Assembly (NCBI GenBank): GCA_019308145.1
Contig: JAFDIG010000123.1
Span: forward strand, 1-11,646
Source of the DNA: Deltaproteobacteria bacterium
GTDB taxonomy: Bacteria > Desulfobacterota > JAFDIG01
Direction: 5' to 3'
DNA length: 11,646 nucleotides
This document shows, one piece after another, positions 1-6,733 of this stretch. How positions within the stretch are numbered: the stretch's first letter is position 1; each line of letters begins with the position of its first letter. The notes beneath the pieces are model-generated. The model made no database searches. It worked only from the letters and a program-made list of their open reading frames with translations, and had not been told where the DNA came from. The translations under genes were made by a program, and so were the position numbers.

Positions 1-123
1 AAGATAGCCACCTTTTACTTTCTCTCCTTTTGATTGAGCCTTTAATGGATTTAGAACTTCTAATGGTGTAAGATCCCATCTTATTTGAGCTTCTATCTTC
101 TTTACATCTTTAAGAGTCTTCAT
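1..123 (-). CDS. Unrecognised protein, N-terminal 41 codons only
   Basis: A reading frame opens with ATG at 121-123 and stays open to the left edge, so only the first 41 residues are visible. They begin MKTLKDVKKIEAQIRWDLTP and continue with a Lys/Gly-rich stretch ending KGGYL. The start overlaps the stop of the Sua5-type gene in an ATGA junction (120-123), and an AGGA lies about 9 bases upstream inside that gene, so it looks like the next member of the same operon. There is no signal peptide or membrane segment in the visible part; it is charged and probably cytoplasmic. I do not recognise the family and assign no function. The junction and the codon pattern are the only evidence that it is real. 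Confidence 0.55.
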   Translation of the reverse strand, partial: MKTLKDVKKIEAQIRWDLTPLEVLNPLKAQSKGEKVKGGYL

Positions 124-740
124 AATTCTTTTCCTAAATCTATTACCCCCTTTCTTATTATCTTTATTTTTCCATCAGTAATATCAATTACAGTAGAAGG
201 TTCTACATCCTTTAATTTTCCTCCATCTATAAATATATCAATCTTAGAAGAGAAGTTAGAGATGATATCTGTAGGAGTTAAATTATTATCTTCCCCAGAG
301 ATATTAGCACTGGTTGCGGTTATAGGAAAATCAATAAACTCAAATAACTTCCTCACAAAAATTGAGGATGATATCCTAACACCTATTTTCCTTCCTTTGT
401 TCCCAAAAAGATTATCTGGCAAAAGAGGTGAAGCATTAAAAATGATGGTTAAAGGACCTGGCCAATATTTTTTGATTAAAGAATAAGCTAAAGGAGGAAT
501 GAAACTAACAATTTTCTTTAACATTTTATCGTCTTTTATTATAAGAGCAATAGGTTTTTGTTGATCTCTCTTTTTAATTTTCAAAACCTTTTCAATCAAT
601 TCCTTCTTTAGGGCATTAACCCCTATCCCATAAAGAGTCTCAGTAGGATATATAATAATACCATCATCCTTTAAACAACGACTTGTCTCATAAATTGCTT
701 CTTTTGAAGGAGAATTAAGGTCAATCTTTATCCTTTTCAT
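120..740 (-). CDS. Threonylcarbamoyl-AMP synthase, Sua5/YrdC/TsaC family
   Basis: Predicted to make threonylcarbamoyl-AMP from threonine, bicarbonate and ATP, the first step of the t6A37 modification of ANN-decoding tRNAs, in the cytoplasm. The 206 residues form a single YrdC domain: YPTETLYGIG at 31-40, the KKRDQQKP basic strip at 56-63, PGPLT at 94-98, TATSANISGE at 141-150 and PSTVID at 181-186. The extra C-terminal Sua5 domain of longer homologues is absent, so this is the short TsaC/YrdC form. The start ATG overlaps the purE stop (ATGA, 737-740) and is preceded by GGTGAGG at good spacing. The gene also overlaps the next one by four bases, so translation is probably coupled along the operon. 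The family assignment is firm; which gene name applies (tsaC, ywlC, sua5) depends on the lineage. Confidence 0.93.
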   Translation of the reverse strand: MKRIKIDLNSPSKEAIYETSRCLKDDGIIIYPTETLYGIGVNALKKELIEKVLKIKKRDQQKPIALIIKDDKMLKKIVSFIPPLAYSLIKKYWPGPLTIIFNASPLLPDNLFGNKGRKIGVRISSSIFVRKLFEFIDFPITATSANISGEDNNLTPTDIISNFSSKIDIFIDGGKLKDVEPSTVIDITDGKIKIIRKGVIDLGKEL

Positions 741-1249
741 AGATCCTCACCTATGGTTTTTCCTTTTTCTTCCACTTTTGTTGCCATTTCTTTTCTATAC
801 TCTTCTATCTTCTTATCAAGTTCTGGGTATTTATTTGCAAGGATAGAGAGAGCAAAAAGCGCAGAGTTTTTAGCGCCCGCAGTACCAATTCCCATTGTTG
901 CTACAGGAATCCCTGATGGCATCTCCACAATGGATAAAAGGGAATCAATACCTTTTAAAGGTGAAGAATCTATTGGCACCCCTATTACTGGCAAGGTTGT
1001 ATAAGATGCAACTACACCTGGTAAATGAGCTGCATAACCAGCTAAAGCAATTATTACTTCTATGCCTCTCTCTTTAGCTGAAATTGCCCACTCTCTTGTC
1101 CTTTCAGGGGTTCTATGAGCAGAGCTTAAGAAAAGTTCAAAACCTATATTAAATCCTTTAAGAACTTTAATAAGCTCCTTTGTTACAGGAAGATCTGAAT
1201 CTGACCCAATAACTATCCCAATTAAAGCTTTCTTTTCATTCATTATCAT
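737..1249 (-). CDS. purE: N5-carboxyaminoimidazole ribonucleotide mutase, class I PurE
   Basis: Catalyses carboxyl transfer to form 4-carboxy-5-aminoimidazole ribonucleotide in de novo purine synthesis. The 170 residues match the usual length. IGSDSD lies at 14-19, SAHRTPERT at 43-51 with the active-site histidine at 45, AGYAAHLPGV at 70-79, and the DSLLSIVEMPSGIPVAT loop at 102-118. These are class I features (N5-CAIR mutase, which normally works with PurK) rather than class II AIR carboxylase. No purK is visible in this window. Two in-frame ATGs compete: 1249, only about 3 bases after GAGGA, and 1243, about 9 bases after it. The second has the better spacing and would give MNEKKALIGI. Either start overlaps the end of the dehydrogenase gene upstream (8 or 14 bases). 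Its place between a catabolic-looking module and a tRNA-modification gene suggests operon sharing rather than shared function. Confidence 0.95.
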   Translation of the reverse strand: MIMNEKKALIGIVIGSDSDLPVTKELIKVLKGFNIGFELFLSSAHRTPERTREWAISAKERGIEVIIALAGYAAHLPGVVASYTTLPVIGVPIDSSPLKGIDSLLSIVEMPSGIPVATMGIGTAGAKNSALFALSILANKYPELDKKIEEYRKEMATKVEEKGKTIGEDL

Positions 1250-2144
1250 CTTTCCTCTTTCTTACCTCTATATTTAAAGCCTTTTCCCATACTTTAACCA
1301 TTGCTCCTTTATTCTCATTACCAAAACCTAAATTTAGTGCCATTTGGTATGTTAAAAAGGCTGCCATTGTTACTGGCATAGGCAATTTATAGTTATTTAT
1401 TATTTCAACAATTGCCGACATATCTTTATAAGCTTTTTCCATTGGATACCCTGGAGTAAAATTCCTTCTCAGTATAAGAGGCCCAAAAAAATTTAGAGCA
1501 AAGCTTTGCCCTGTACCTGTACCTGCGACCTCAACCATCTTTTCAGGGTCCAACCCCATTTTAGTTGCTAAAGGAAGTATTTCAGCAACAGCCGCAGATG
1601 AAATATTAAACAAGACATTATTTATCACTTTAGCAAGCTGGCCACTACCAGGGCCTCCCATGTATGTTATGGTTTTCCCCATGCTTTTAAGAAGAGGCTT
1701 TACTTCTTTATATACTGCTTTATCTCCACCTACCATAATTGTAAGAGTGCCATCTTTTGCCCTGGCCTCCATTCCTGAAACAGGGGCATCAATAAATATT
1801 ACTCCTTTTCCCTTTAATTTACCATGGAATTCCTTTGTAGCAAGTGGATGGGTGGTACTGCAATCTATTACAATTTGACCAGCTGAAAGATATTCAGATA
1901 AAGCATCATCTCCAAATAAAACAGCTTGTACAACAGAGGTATCAGGTAAACATAAAACAATCCAATTGCTTTTTTCCACAAGCTCTCTAAAACCTTTTGC
2001 TGGTTTTGCTCCATTTGTTTCAAGCTCTTTCATTGCTTTTTCATTTATATCATATACCCAGAGTGGATAATTAGATTTTAGGATATTTGTTGCCATCCCT
2101 TTTCCCATTGTACCTAAACCTATAAAGCCAATTATTGGTTTCAT
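1236..2144 (-). CDS. 3-hydroxyisobutyrate dehydrogenase-like NAD(P) oxidoreductase
   Basis: A beta-hydroxyacid dehydrogenase of the HIBADH/GLYR1/tartronate semialdehyde reductase group, which interconverts a 3-hydroxyacid and its semialdehyde. At 302 residues it has normal length. The N-terminal Rossmann domain carries GLGTMG at 9-14. VYDIN follows the second strand, with an Asp at 32 where NADP-preferring relatives usually have Asn-Arg, so NAD is the more likely cofactor (inference). The substrate loop DAPVSG is at 119-124, and GSGQLAKVINN at 166-176 carries the expected catalytic lysine at 172. The all-helical C-terminal domain includes YKDMSAI at 239-245. A good AGGAG lies 6 or so bases before the ATG, and the gene follows the AcnX small subunit by 16 bases. 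In the same module as an aminotransferase and aconitase X, it probably acts on a semialdehyde or hydroxyacid made or used by those enzymes. The exact substrate cannot be read from the sequence. Confidence 0.88.
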   Translation of the reverse strand: MKPIIGFIGLGTMGKGMATNILKSNYPLWVYDINEKAMKELETNGAKPAKGFRELVEKSNWIVLCLPDTSVVQAVLFGDDALSEYLSAGQIVIDCSTTHPLATKEFHGKLKGKGVIFIDAPVSGMEARAKDGTLTIMVGGDKAVYKEVKPLLKSMGKTITYMGGPGSGQLAKVINNVLFNISSAAVAEILPLATKMGLDPEKMVEVAGTGTGQSFALNFFGPLILRRNFTPGYPMEKAYKDMSAIVEIINNYKLPMPVTMAAFLTYQMALNLGFGNENKGAMVKVWEKALNIEVRKRKDDNE

Positions 2145-2160
2145 CTTAAACTCCTAATTA

Positions 2161-2598
2161 TTAATCGGCAAATATCCTTACTTCACCTTTGTTTCCATCA
2201 ACAGCTATCATATCACCATCTTTTATTATATCACTTATATCCTTTTCAAGCCTATCTACCAAAGGTATCTCGATACCATATAAAAGCTTTGCCATAATAA
2301 TAGCTGTTGCTATTATTGGTTCTGTTTCCCTATTTATAATAGCTAATGGACCATTGCCCTCTCTTATTGTTTCTAAAAACCAAGCAGATCCAGTTGTGGA
2401 ACCTTTTCCAAAAGGAAATATAAAAACCTTTCCTTTGATATTCTTATCTAATATATCAGAGCGTATATCGGTTACATCTCCACTTTTTGGATCTACTCCA
2501 TGAGCAAACATAAATGCCTGTTTTGAAATAATAGCGCTTCCCTCAACATATCCAGGGGTTACTCCCCTTCCCTTTATTATCTCTTTTAATTTTTTCAT
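2161..2598 (-). CDS. Aconitase X small subunit, swivel domain (DUF126)
   Basis: This 145-residue protein is the separate swivel-domain subunit of aconitase X, which closes over the active site of the large subunit. It opens with IIKGRGVTPGYVEGSAIIS, the beta-barrel start typical of the family. FPFGKGSTTGS at 61-71 is the glycine/serine loop expected to reach the substrate, INRETEPI at 88-95 follows, and a C-terminal strand ends VDGNKGEVRIF. In the family this part is either fused to the catalytic domain or a separate gene; here it is separate and lies 25 bases after the large subunit. GGGAG about 8 bases before the ATG supports the start. Known members are archaeal phosphomevalonate dehydratase and bacterial cis-3-hydroxy-L-proline dehydratase. 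The sequence alone does not say which reaction applies here. Confidence 0.9.
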   Translation of the reverse strand: MKKLKEIIKGRGVTPGYVEGSAIISKQAFMFAHGVDPKSGDVTDIRSDILDKNIKGKVFIFPFGKGSTTGSAWFLETIREGNGPLAIINRETEPIIATAIIMAKLLYGIEIPLVDRLEKDISDIIKDGDMIAVDGNKGEVRIFAD

Positions 2599-2623
2599 TT
2601 TCTTTCTCCCTGTTATTATGGTT

Positions 2624-3844
2624 CTAAAGGGGTTCAGTTGCAGTAACTATACATTCATTAGTATCTCTATAACTAACCTTTAGGTTGTGTTCTGATGGTG
2701 TTACAAGCGCACATTTAGCTGAATTAGTCATAATATGAGAAAAGCCCCATATCTTTACTGGAGATATGGTAGCACAAGTTTGGGTTGAAAACCATACACC
2801 CGCTTTTTCAAGAGGTGTGATCAAACCTAACTTTTTACCTAAATCATATGTTTCCTTTGTTAAATATATCCAAAAATAGATATCCTTTTTTACTTTTCTA
2901 CCTTTCATCTTATCAAAAATGGTCTTTAACTCTTCAACAGATAGAAGAGGACATCCTAAAGTTACCATCTCAACTCTTGAGTTAGGTTCAGCATTGCTTA
3001 TCATATTTTCCATATCACGAAGATCCTTTTGAGTAATAGTTATAACCTCTTCTGGTTTTTTACCATCAAAAGGGTCCTTTAACTTAGCCTCAGGTGTGAC
3101 ATCTAAAATATGAAAAAGTGCTACTGCTCCAGCAGAGGCAGCAGCAGAGCCTAAACATTTCAATTGGTCATTGGTAACATCTTTAGGGATCCCTTTTATT
3201 ACAGGTATTTTAGCCCCTGATCTTTTGCCAACAATAGCCCCAATAGTATGATAATCCAGATCCGAAAACTTATCTATCTTCAACTCAAAAAGTAATGAGC
3301 CAATCCTATTTTCATCTAAATACAATCCAAATTCTGGGATCTTCCCAATTATAGCAGCAGATATATCCAAACCAAAACAGGTTCTGTTTGTTCTTGCACC
3401 AATAACAGAATTTGCATAAGCAACAGCAGAGGACTCAGCCCAAGCGATATTTTGGCCAAATCTTGGGACATTATAAGCCTGATAAGGTGTACATGACCAG
3501 GAAGGGATTACACCAAGCTGCTCAACTGCTGTACGAAGCCTTTTTTGTTTTTCCATATAATCTTTAGGAATTTTGAACTTTTCCCAGCGTTCAAAATCTA
3601 CTGAAGAGGGATCAACGGTTGTTGGAACCTTGCATTTCCCTCCATTTTCTGCGAGTTTTTCTAAAAAATCTATACCCGCCTGATGCAAAGAACCAAAATG
3701 AGCTAAAATGTGAGCAGATGATATAGAGATAAGCTTTTTCGCTCCAAAAGATTCACCAACTCCAACAAGAAGCTCCATCGCTAACCTATCTGCTTCACCA
3801 TTTTTACCATCTAAAATACCCTTTTCTTCATCTGTAAGAATCAT
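2624..3844 (-). CDS. Aconitase X large subunit, catalytic domain (DUF521)
   Basis: Predicted Fe-S hydro-lyase of the aconitase superfamily, acting with the DUF126 subunit encoded just downstream. The 406 residues fit the two-subunit form. Family landmarks in order are SSAHILAHFGS at 42-52, PSWSCTPYQ at 114-122, AWAESSAVAYANSVIGARTNR at 134-154 (conserved Ser/Arg region), TLGCPLLS at 295-302, and TQTC at 354-357 followed by TNSAKCALVTPS at 373-384. Cysteines 118, 298 and 357 sit where the family holds its cluster ligands. After GARTNR this protein reads TCFGLDISA, unlike the NREGGP form I associate with archaeal members, so phosphomevalonate dehydratase is unlikely (judged from memory). The start overlaps the aminotransferase stop (ATGA, 3841-3844) and has GGAGG about 10 bases upstream. 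The neighbours suggest amino-acid or hydroxyacid catabolism. The family call is firm, the substrate unknown. Confidence 0.93.
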   Translation of the reverse strand: MILTDEEKGILDGKNGEADRLAMELLVGVGESFGAKKLISISSAHILAHFGSLHQAGIDFLEKLAENGGKCKVPTTVDPSSVDFERWEKFKIPKDYMEKQKRLRTAVEQLGVIPSWSCTPYQAYNVPRFGQNIAWAESSAVAYANSVIGARTNRTCFGLDISAAIIGKIPEFGLYLDENRIGSLLFELKIDKFSDLDYHTIGAIVGKRSGAKIPVIKGIPKDVTNDQLKCLGSAAASAGAVALFHILDVTPEAKLKDPFDGKKPEEVITITQKDLRDMENMISNAEPNSRVEMVTLGCPLLSVEELKTIFDKMKGRKVKKDIYFWIYLTKETYDLGKKLGLITPLEKAGVWFSTQTCATISPVKIWGFSHIMTNSAKCALVTPSEHNLKVSYRDTNECIVTATEPL

Positions 3845-5200
3845 GATAAACCTACCTCCTTTGAAGCTTTTATAATGGCTTCTCTTAAAATCTCAACCAT
3901 CACATCAATTTGCTCCTCTGTAATAATAAAAGGAGGGGCAAGAAGAATGTGATCACCTCTAATACCATCTGCTCCACCGTTTCCAGGATATGTAATCAAT
4001 CCTTTCTCAAAAGCAATATTAAAAAATCTTGAAGAAAAATTCAATGCTGGCTCAAAAGTCTCTTTGCTCTTTTTATCACGCACAAACTCAATACCTGCCA
4101 TAAGTCCGAGACCTCTTACATCGCCTACAATAGGGAGATCAAGCAAAGTTTTGAGCTTATCAATAAAATATAGGCCTATTTTGCGAGATCTCTTGATCAA
4201 TCTATTTTTTTCAATATATTCAAGCACTGCCAGACCAACTGCAGCTGAAACAGGATGCTGACCATAAGTATGACCATGAATAAAACTTCCTGTTCCTTTT
4301 AGAAAAGCTTCATGTATCTTAGAATGAACGACAACTGCTCCAAGAGGGGCATACCCTGAAGTGAGTCCTTTTGCTAAAACTGCCATATCTGGTGATATAT
4401 CTCAGTGATTTGTTGCAAATGACTCTCCTGTCCGACCTATCCCTGTCATAACCTCATCTGCTATTAACAATATATTATATTTATCACATATTTCCCTTAT
4501 TCTCTGCCAGTATCCATTTTTAGGAACAACAGCTCCAGCAGTTGCCCCTATAATTGGTTCAGCAATAAAAGCAGCAACAGAATCAGGACCAGCATATTTT
4601 ATGGTTTTTTCCAAAAAATCTGCACACTCTAAAGAACATGTTGCAGGTTCTTTTCCAAACAAAGTCACATCTATAGCAATAACAGGTTGGTACATGAGGA
4701 TTATGAGGAAAAAGGGGAAGATAATGAGCTCTTCGCTTTGTATGTCCACTTAAAGATAAGGCATATATAGTATTACCATGAAAACTTGTCCATCTACTGA
4801 TTATTTTGTATTTTGTAGGAAAACCTTCTTCAACCCAATATTGTCTTGCAAGCTTGATACTTGTTTCTACTGCTTCAGATCCACCTGATATAAAATATAC
4901 CCTGTTTAAATCCTTTGAATTTGCCATTGAGGTAATCTTTTCTGCAAGTTGTTCAACCACCTCAGAAGTAAAATGACTCCCATGAGCAAAAGCTACTTTT
5001 TTCATCTGATTTGAAGCTGCATCAGCAATCTCTGATACTCCATGTCCAATTGAGACCACACAAGCACCTCCTGAGCCATCTATATAACGTTTTCCATCTA
5101 TATCAAAAAGATAAATACCTTCTCCTCTCTCAATTACTGGATATCTCTTTTGTGGAGAACGATAAAATATATTAGTGTGCAAAAGAAAAATTAAAAGCAA
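3841..5200 (-). pseudogene. Class III PLP aminotransferase, disrupted by frameshift and stop
   Basis: Three pieces join into one class III (omega/acetylornithine-type) aminotransferase of about 445 residues. The N-terminal piece has IFYRSPQKRYP, FISGGSEAVETSIKLARQYW and TSFHGNT. The middle piece has FIAEPIIGA and LLIADEVMTGIGRTG, whose Asp would bind the PLP ring nitrogen. The C-terminal piece has MAVLAKGLTSGYAPLGAV with the Schiff-base lysine codon at 4369-4371. Two lesions break it. A frameshift lies in a TTTG TTTG tandem repeat (plus-strand 4656-4663); removing one copy restores CYRCDFGKEP. A TGA at 4402-4404 stands where relatives have Trp (NH-W-DISPD). There is also no in-frame ATG before IFYRSP: only TTG codons at 5200 and 5182, neither with a convincing ribosome binding site. 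All key residues survive, so decay is recent or the lesions are sequencing errors. It leads the AcnX operon and overlaps AcnX-L by 4 bases. Confidence 0.85.
4656..4663 (-). repeat. 4-base tandem duplication causing the aminotransferase frameshift
   Basis: The plus strand reads CAAACAAA, which is TTTGTTTG in the coding direction, between the codons for CYRCD and GKEP. Dropping one TTTG copy restores the family-like CDFGKEP. Dropping a single T would instead give CDLFGKEP, one residue longer than the usual motif. A tandem duplication by replication slippage is the simplest reading; a base-calling error in a T run is the alternative. Confidence 0.6.
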
Positions 5201-5276
5201 CCTAAAAAATTTTTTGCTAAAACCTAAGGAAACAAATTTTATAACTAATCAATAGAATTTTCAATTTACTGTTACC

Positions 5277-5305
5277 AGCATAAAAAGGCTCTAAAAAAAT
5301 AACAA
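5277..5305 (-). promoter_or_regulatory. Weak candidate sigma-70 promoter for the aminotransferase/AcnX operon
   Basis: Read on the minus strand, TTGTTA (5300-5305) and TATGCT (5277-5282) are separated by 17 bases, each matching four of six consensus positions. It lies about 75 bases upstream of the first possible start of the disrupted aminotransferase. In such AT-rich DNA partial matches are common, so this is only a candidate. Confidence 0.28.
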
Positions 5306-5432
5306 TTAAATATATAAAACAGAAAAATTTCCTCTTGCCTTCAGAGAAAAAGTCAGGCTAATATTTCGTTTCCACCCTTGAATAACTAAATTTATATTAT
5401 CATATTGACTCTTTTTAATAAAATGTTTTGTT

Positions 5433-5573
5433 TATAAATATCCATTAAATTTTATAAATCTTCTCTATAAAGATAACCTTCCTTTTATAATTCTTCATTA
5501 TTATAAGTATTTTCCCGTTTTTATAAAGAATTTTAGAAAAAAGTTTTTCTTGAAAGTAGTTGATTTTTTATAA
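5433..5573. repeat. Cluster of TATAA boxes with recurrent 20-base spacing
   Basis: TATAA begins at 5433, 5453, 5466, 5486, 5502, 5522 and 5569. Three of the intervals are exactly 20 bases (5433-5453, 5466-5486, 5502-5522), near two helical turns, and most copies are preceded by T. It lies just upstream of the strong promoter at 5560-5588. It may be a protein-binding array or AT-rich upstream element, or chance in AT-rich DNA. Confidence 0.3.
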
Positions 5574-5588
5574 GATGAGTGATATAAT
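5560..5588 (+). promoter_or_regulatory. Sigma-70-like promoter for the lipoprotein-carD genes
   Basis: TTGATT (5560-5565) and a perfect TATAAT (5583-5588) are separated by 17 bases, the optimal spacing. It lies 56 bases upstream of the lipoprotein ATG and is oriented towards it. This is the best promoter match seen in the window. Transcription would start near 5595. Confidence 0.62.
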
Positions 5589-5643
5589 AAATTTCTATTT
5601 AAATAAATGAAGATTTTGAATAAAAATAAAAGGTTGATTATAA

Positions 5644-6717
5644 ATGAGAAAAAAAAGGGTAACCCCTTGGATATTATTAGCAGTTGTTTTAATTTTTATT
5701 TCTTTTTTTATAAGCTGTTCATATTTAAAACCTTTATACCCCTATATCCCTTGGTATAAACCATGGAGACCTAAATATAGTACAGAAGTTGCTGAGCTCA
5801 TTTCTAACAAGGAAACCGTTTTACTTGGAAAAACTGAATATGTTGTTACTTTTGATAAAAATGAAGAAATTCACTTTATCCCTGTTTTGGAATATGTTGC
5901 TTCTCTAAAGAAGAAGCCTCACCTTTTAGAAAAGGCAAAAAGAAGCACCAAAGAGAAGATTCTTTTAGCAAGCAGTACAGAAAAATTAAATAAGCGGGTA
6001 GTAATATTTGATTTTTTTGACAGAACTCATTTTCCTGAAAATCGCTTTGGGAAATTAGCTGCTTCTTTTTTAAGAAAAAAGATCATTAGAATTAAAAAAG
6101 GAATTATTCTTTTAAATCATGAACTTATTGGGGGAAAATATAAAAATTGGAAAAAAGAGGGCAAAAAAGAGTCCTTTTTGAAATATATGAGCTGTGATGC
6201 TTTAGTTTTTGGTTCTATTTCAGGACCCTACATAAGTGTTACAAAATCAATTCTTAATAAAGGAGAAGAATCAGCTATAGCCCTTCTTCAAGTAGAGGTG
6301 CGTGTTGTAGATGGTATTACTGGTGAAACATTTGCAACTATTAAAGCAAGTAACCCTGTTTCAAAAACTAAACAGGAAGGAGCTTTTAGTGAAGAAAAGG
6401 CTTATTTAAAAGCCTTGAAGTTAACTATTGATCAACTTTATCCTTTGTTAAAGAGAAAAATCAATGCCCTTCAATGGCATGCGAGAATTATATCAATTAC
6501 AAAACAAAAGGTTTATATAGATGCTGGAAGGAGATCAGGGGTTACTATTGGAGAAATATTTGATGTGCTACCGTCTGAAGATGAGAAAAAAACAAAAAGT
6601 ATCAAAGGAGAAATTCAGATATCAGAATTATTTGGAATAGATGGAGCAGCAGGTAAAGTAATAAAAGGGAAAAAAATAAAGGTTTTAGATATTATAAAGC
6701 CAAAGCCAACGTTCTAA
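5644..6717 (+). CDS. Lipoprotein with CsgG/FlgT-like architecture
   Basis: A 357-residue protein of uncertain role. Residues 1-5 are basic, 9-24 form a hydrophobic helix, and FISCS at 22-26 is a lipobox-like site with Cys 25. Ser at the next position would favour the outer membrane under the usual Lol rule. A Pro/aromatic-rich tether follows (26-45, with YPYIP and YKPWRP). From about 118 to 235, RVVIFDFFDRT, ALVFGSISG and LLQVEVRVVDGITGETFATI resemble the CsgG/LpoB/FlgT-middle fold. From about 277 to 349, WHARIISITKQKVYIDAG followed by RRSGVTIGEIFDVL resembles the FlgT C-terminal barrel. The ribosome binding site is weak (AGG about 10 bases upstream). The stop is 16 bases before carD, behind one shared promoter. 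A periplasmic envelope or flagellum-associated scaffold is possible; no flagellar gene is nearby. The family call is by pattern only. Confidence 0.65.
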   Translation: MRKKRVTPWILLAVVLIFISFFISCSYLKPLYPYIPWYKPWRPKYSTEVAELISNKETVLLGKTEYVVTFDKNEEIHFIPVLEYVASLKKKPHLLEKAKRSTKEKILLASSTEKLNKRVVIFDFFDRTHFPENRFGKLAASFLRKKIIRIKKGIILLNHELIGGKYKNWKKEGKKESFLKYMSCDALVFGSISGPYISVTKSILNKGEESAIALLQVEVRVVDGITGETFATIKASNPVSKTKQEGAFSEEKAYLKALKLTIDQLYPLLKRKINALQWHARIISITKQKVYIDAGRRSGVTIGEIFDVLPSEDEKKTKSIKGEIQISELFGIDGAAGKVIKGKKIKVLDIIKPKPTF

Positions 6718-6733
6718 ATAAAGTAGGTTAAAG

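Larger units (their letters stand above)
5201..5643. other. Divergent intergenic region between the two gene blocks
   Basis: About 440 bases without a credible gene, very AT-rich, separating the minus-strand aminotransferase/AcnX operon from the plus-strand lipoprotein gene. It holds a strong sigma-70-like promoter for the plus strand (5560-5588), a weaker candidate for the minus strand (5277-5305), a cluster of TATAA boxes from 5433 to 5526, an A6T6 tract at 5204-5215, and a tight 7-base inverted repeat AGAAAAA/TTTTTCT at 5535-5550. No tRNA, riboswitch or small gene was recognised. Confidence 0.6.

Noticed and set aside
85..1077. Plus-strand open frames at 85-486, 753-1004 and 895-1077
   Set aside because: They are antisense to clear Sua5-type and purE genes, have no family motifs and match no gene order.
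4402..4404. In-frame TGA as evidence of a genetic code in which UGA means Trp, or of selenocysteine
   Set aside because: TGA serves as the real stop of the Sua5-type, purE, dehydrogenase and ispD genes, and Trp is otherwise written TGG. It is a single TGA at a Trp position with no selenocysteine-type motif, in a gene that also has a frameshift.
4583..4749. Hydrophobic N-terminus MDIQSEELIIFPFFLIILMYQ and Cys-rich tail ending KNHKICWS as separate proteins
   Set aside because: Both are out-of-frame readings on either side of the frameshift; the family-like sequence switches frame at 4656-4663.
5405..5438. TTGACT followed by TATAAA as a plus-strand promoter
   Set aside because: The 22-base spacing is too long, and the site at 5560-5588 is far better.
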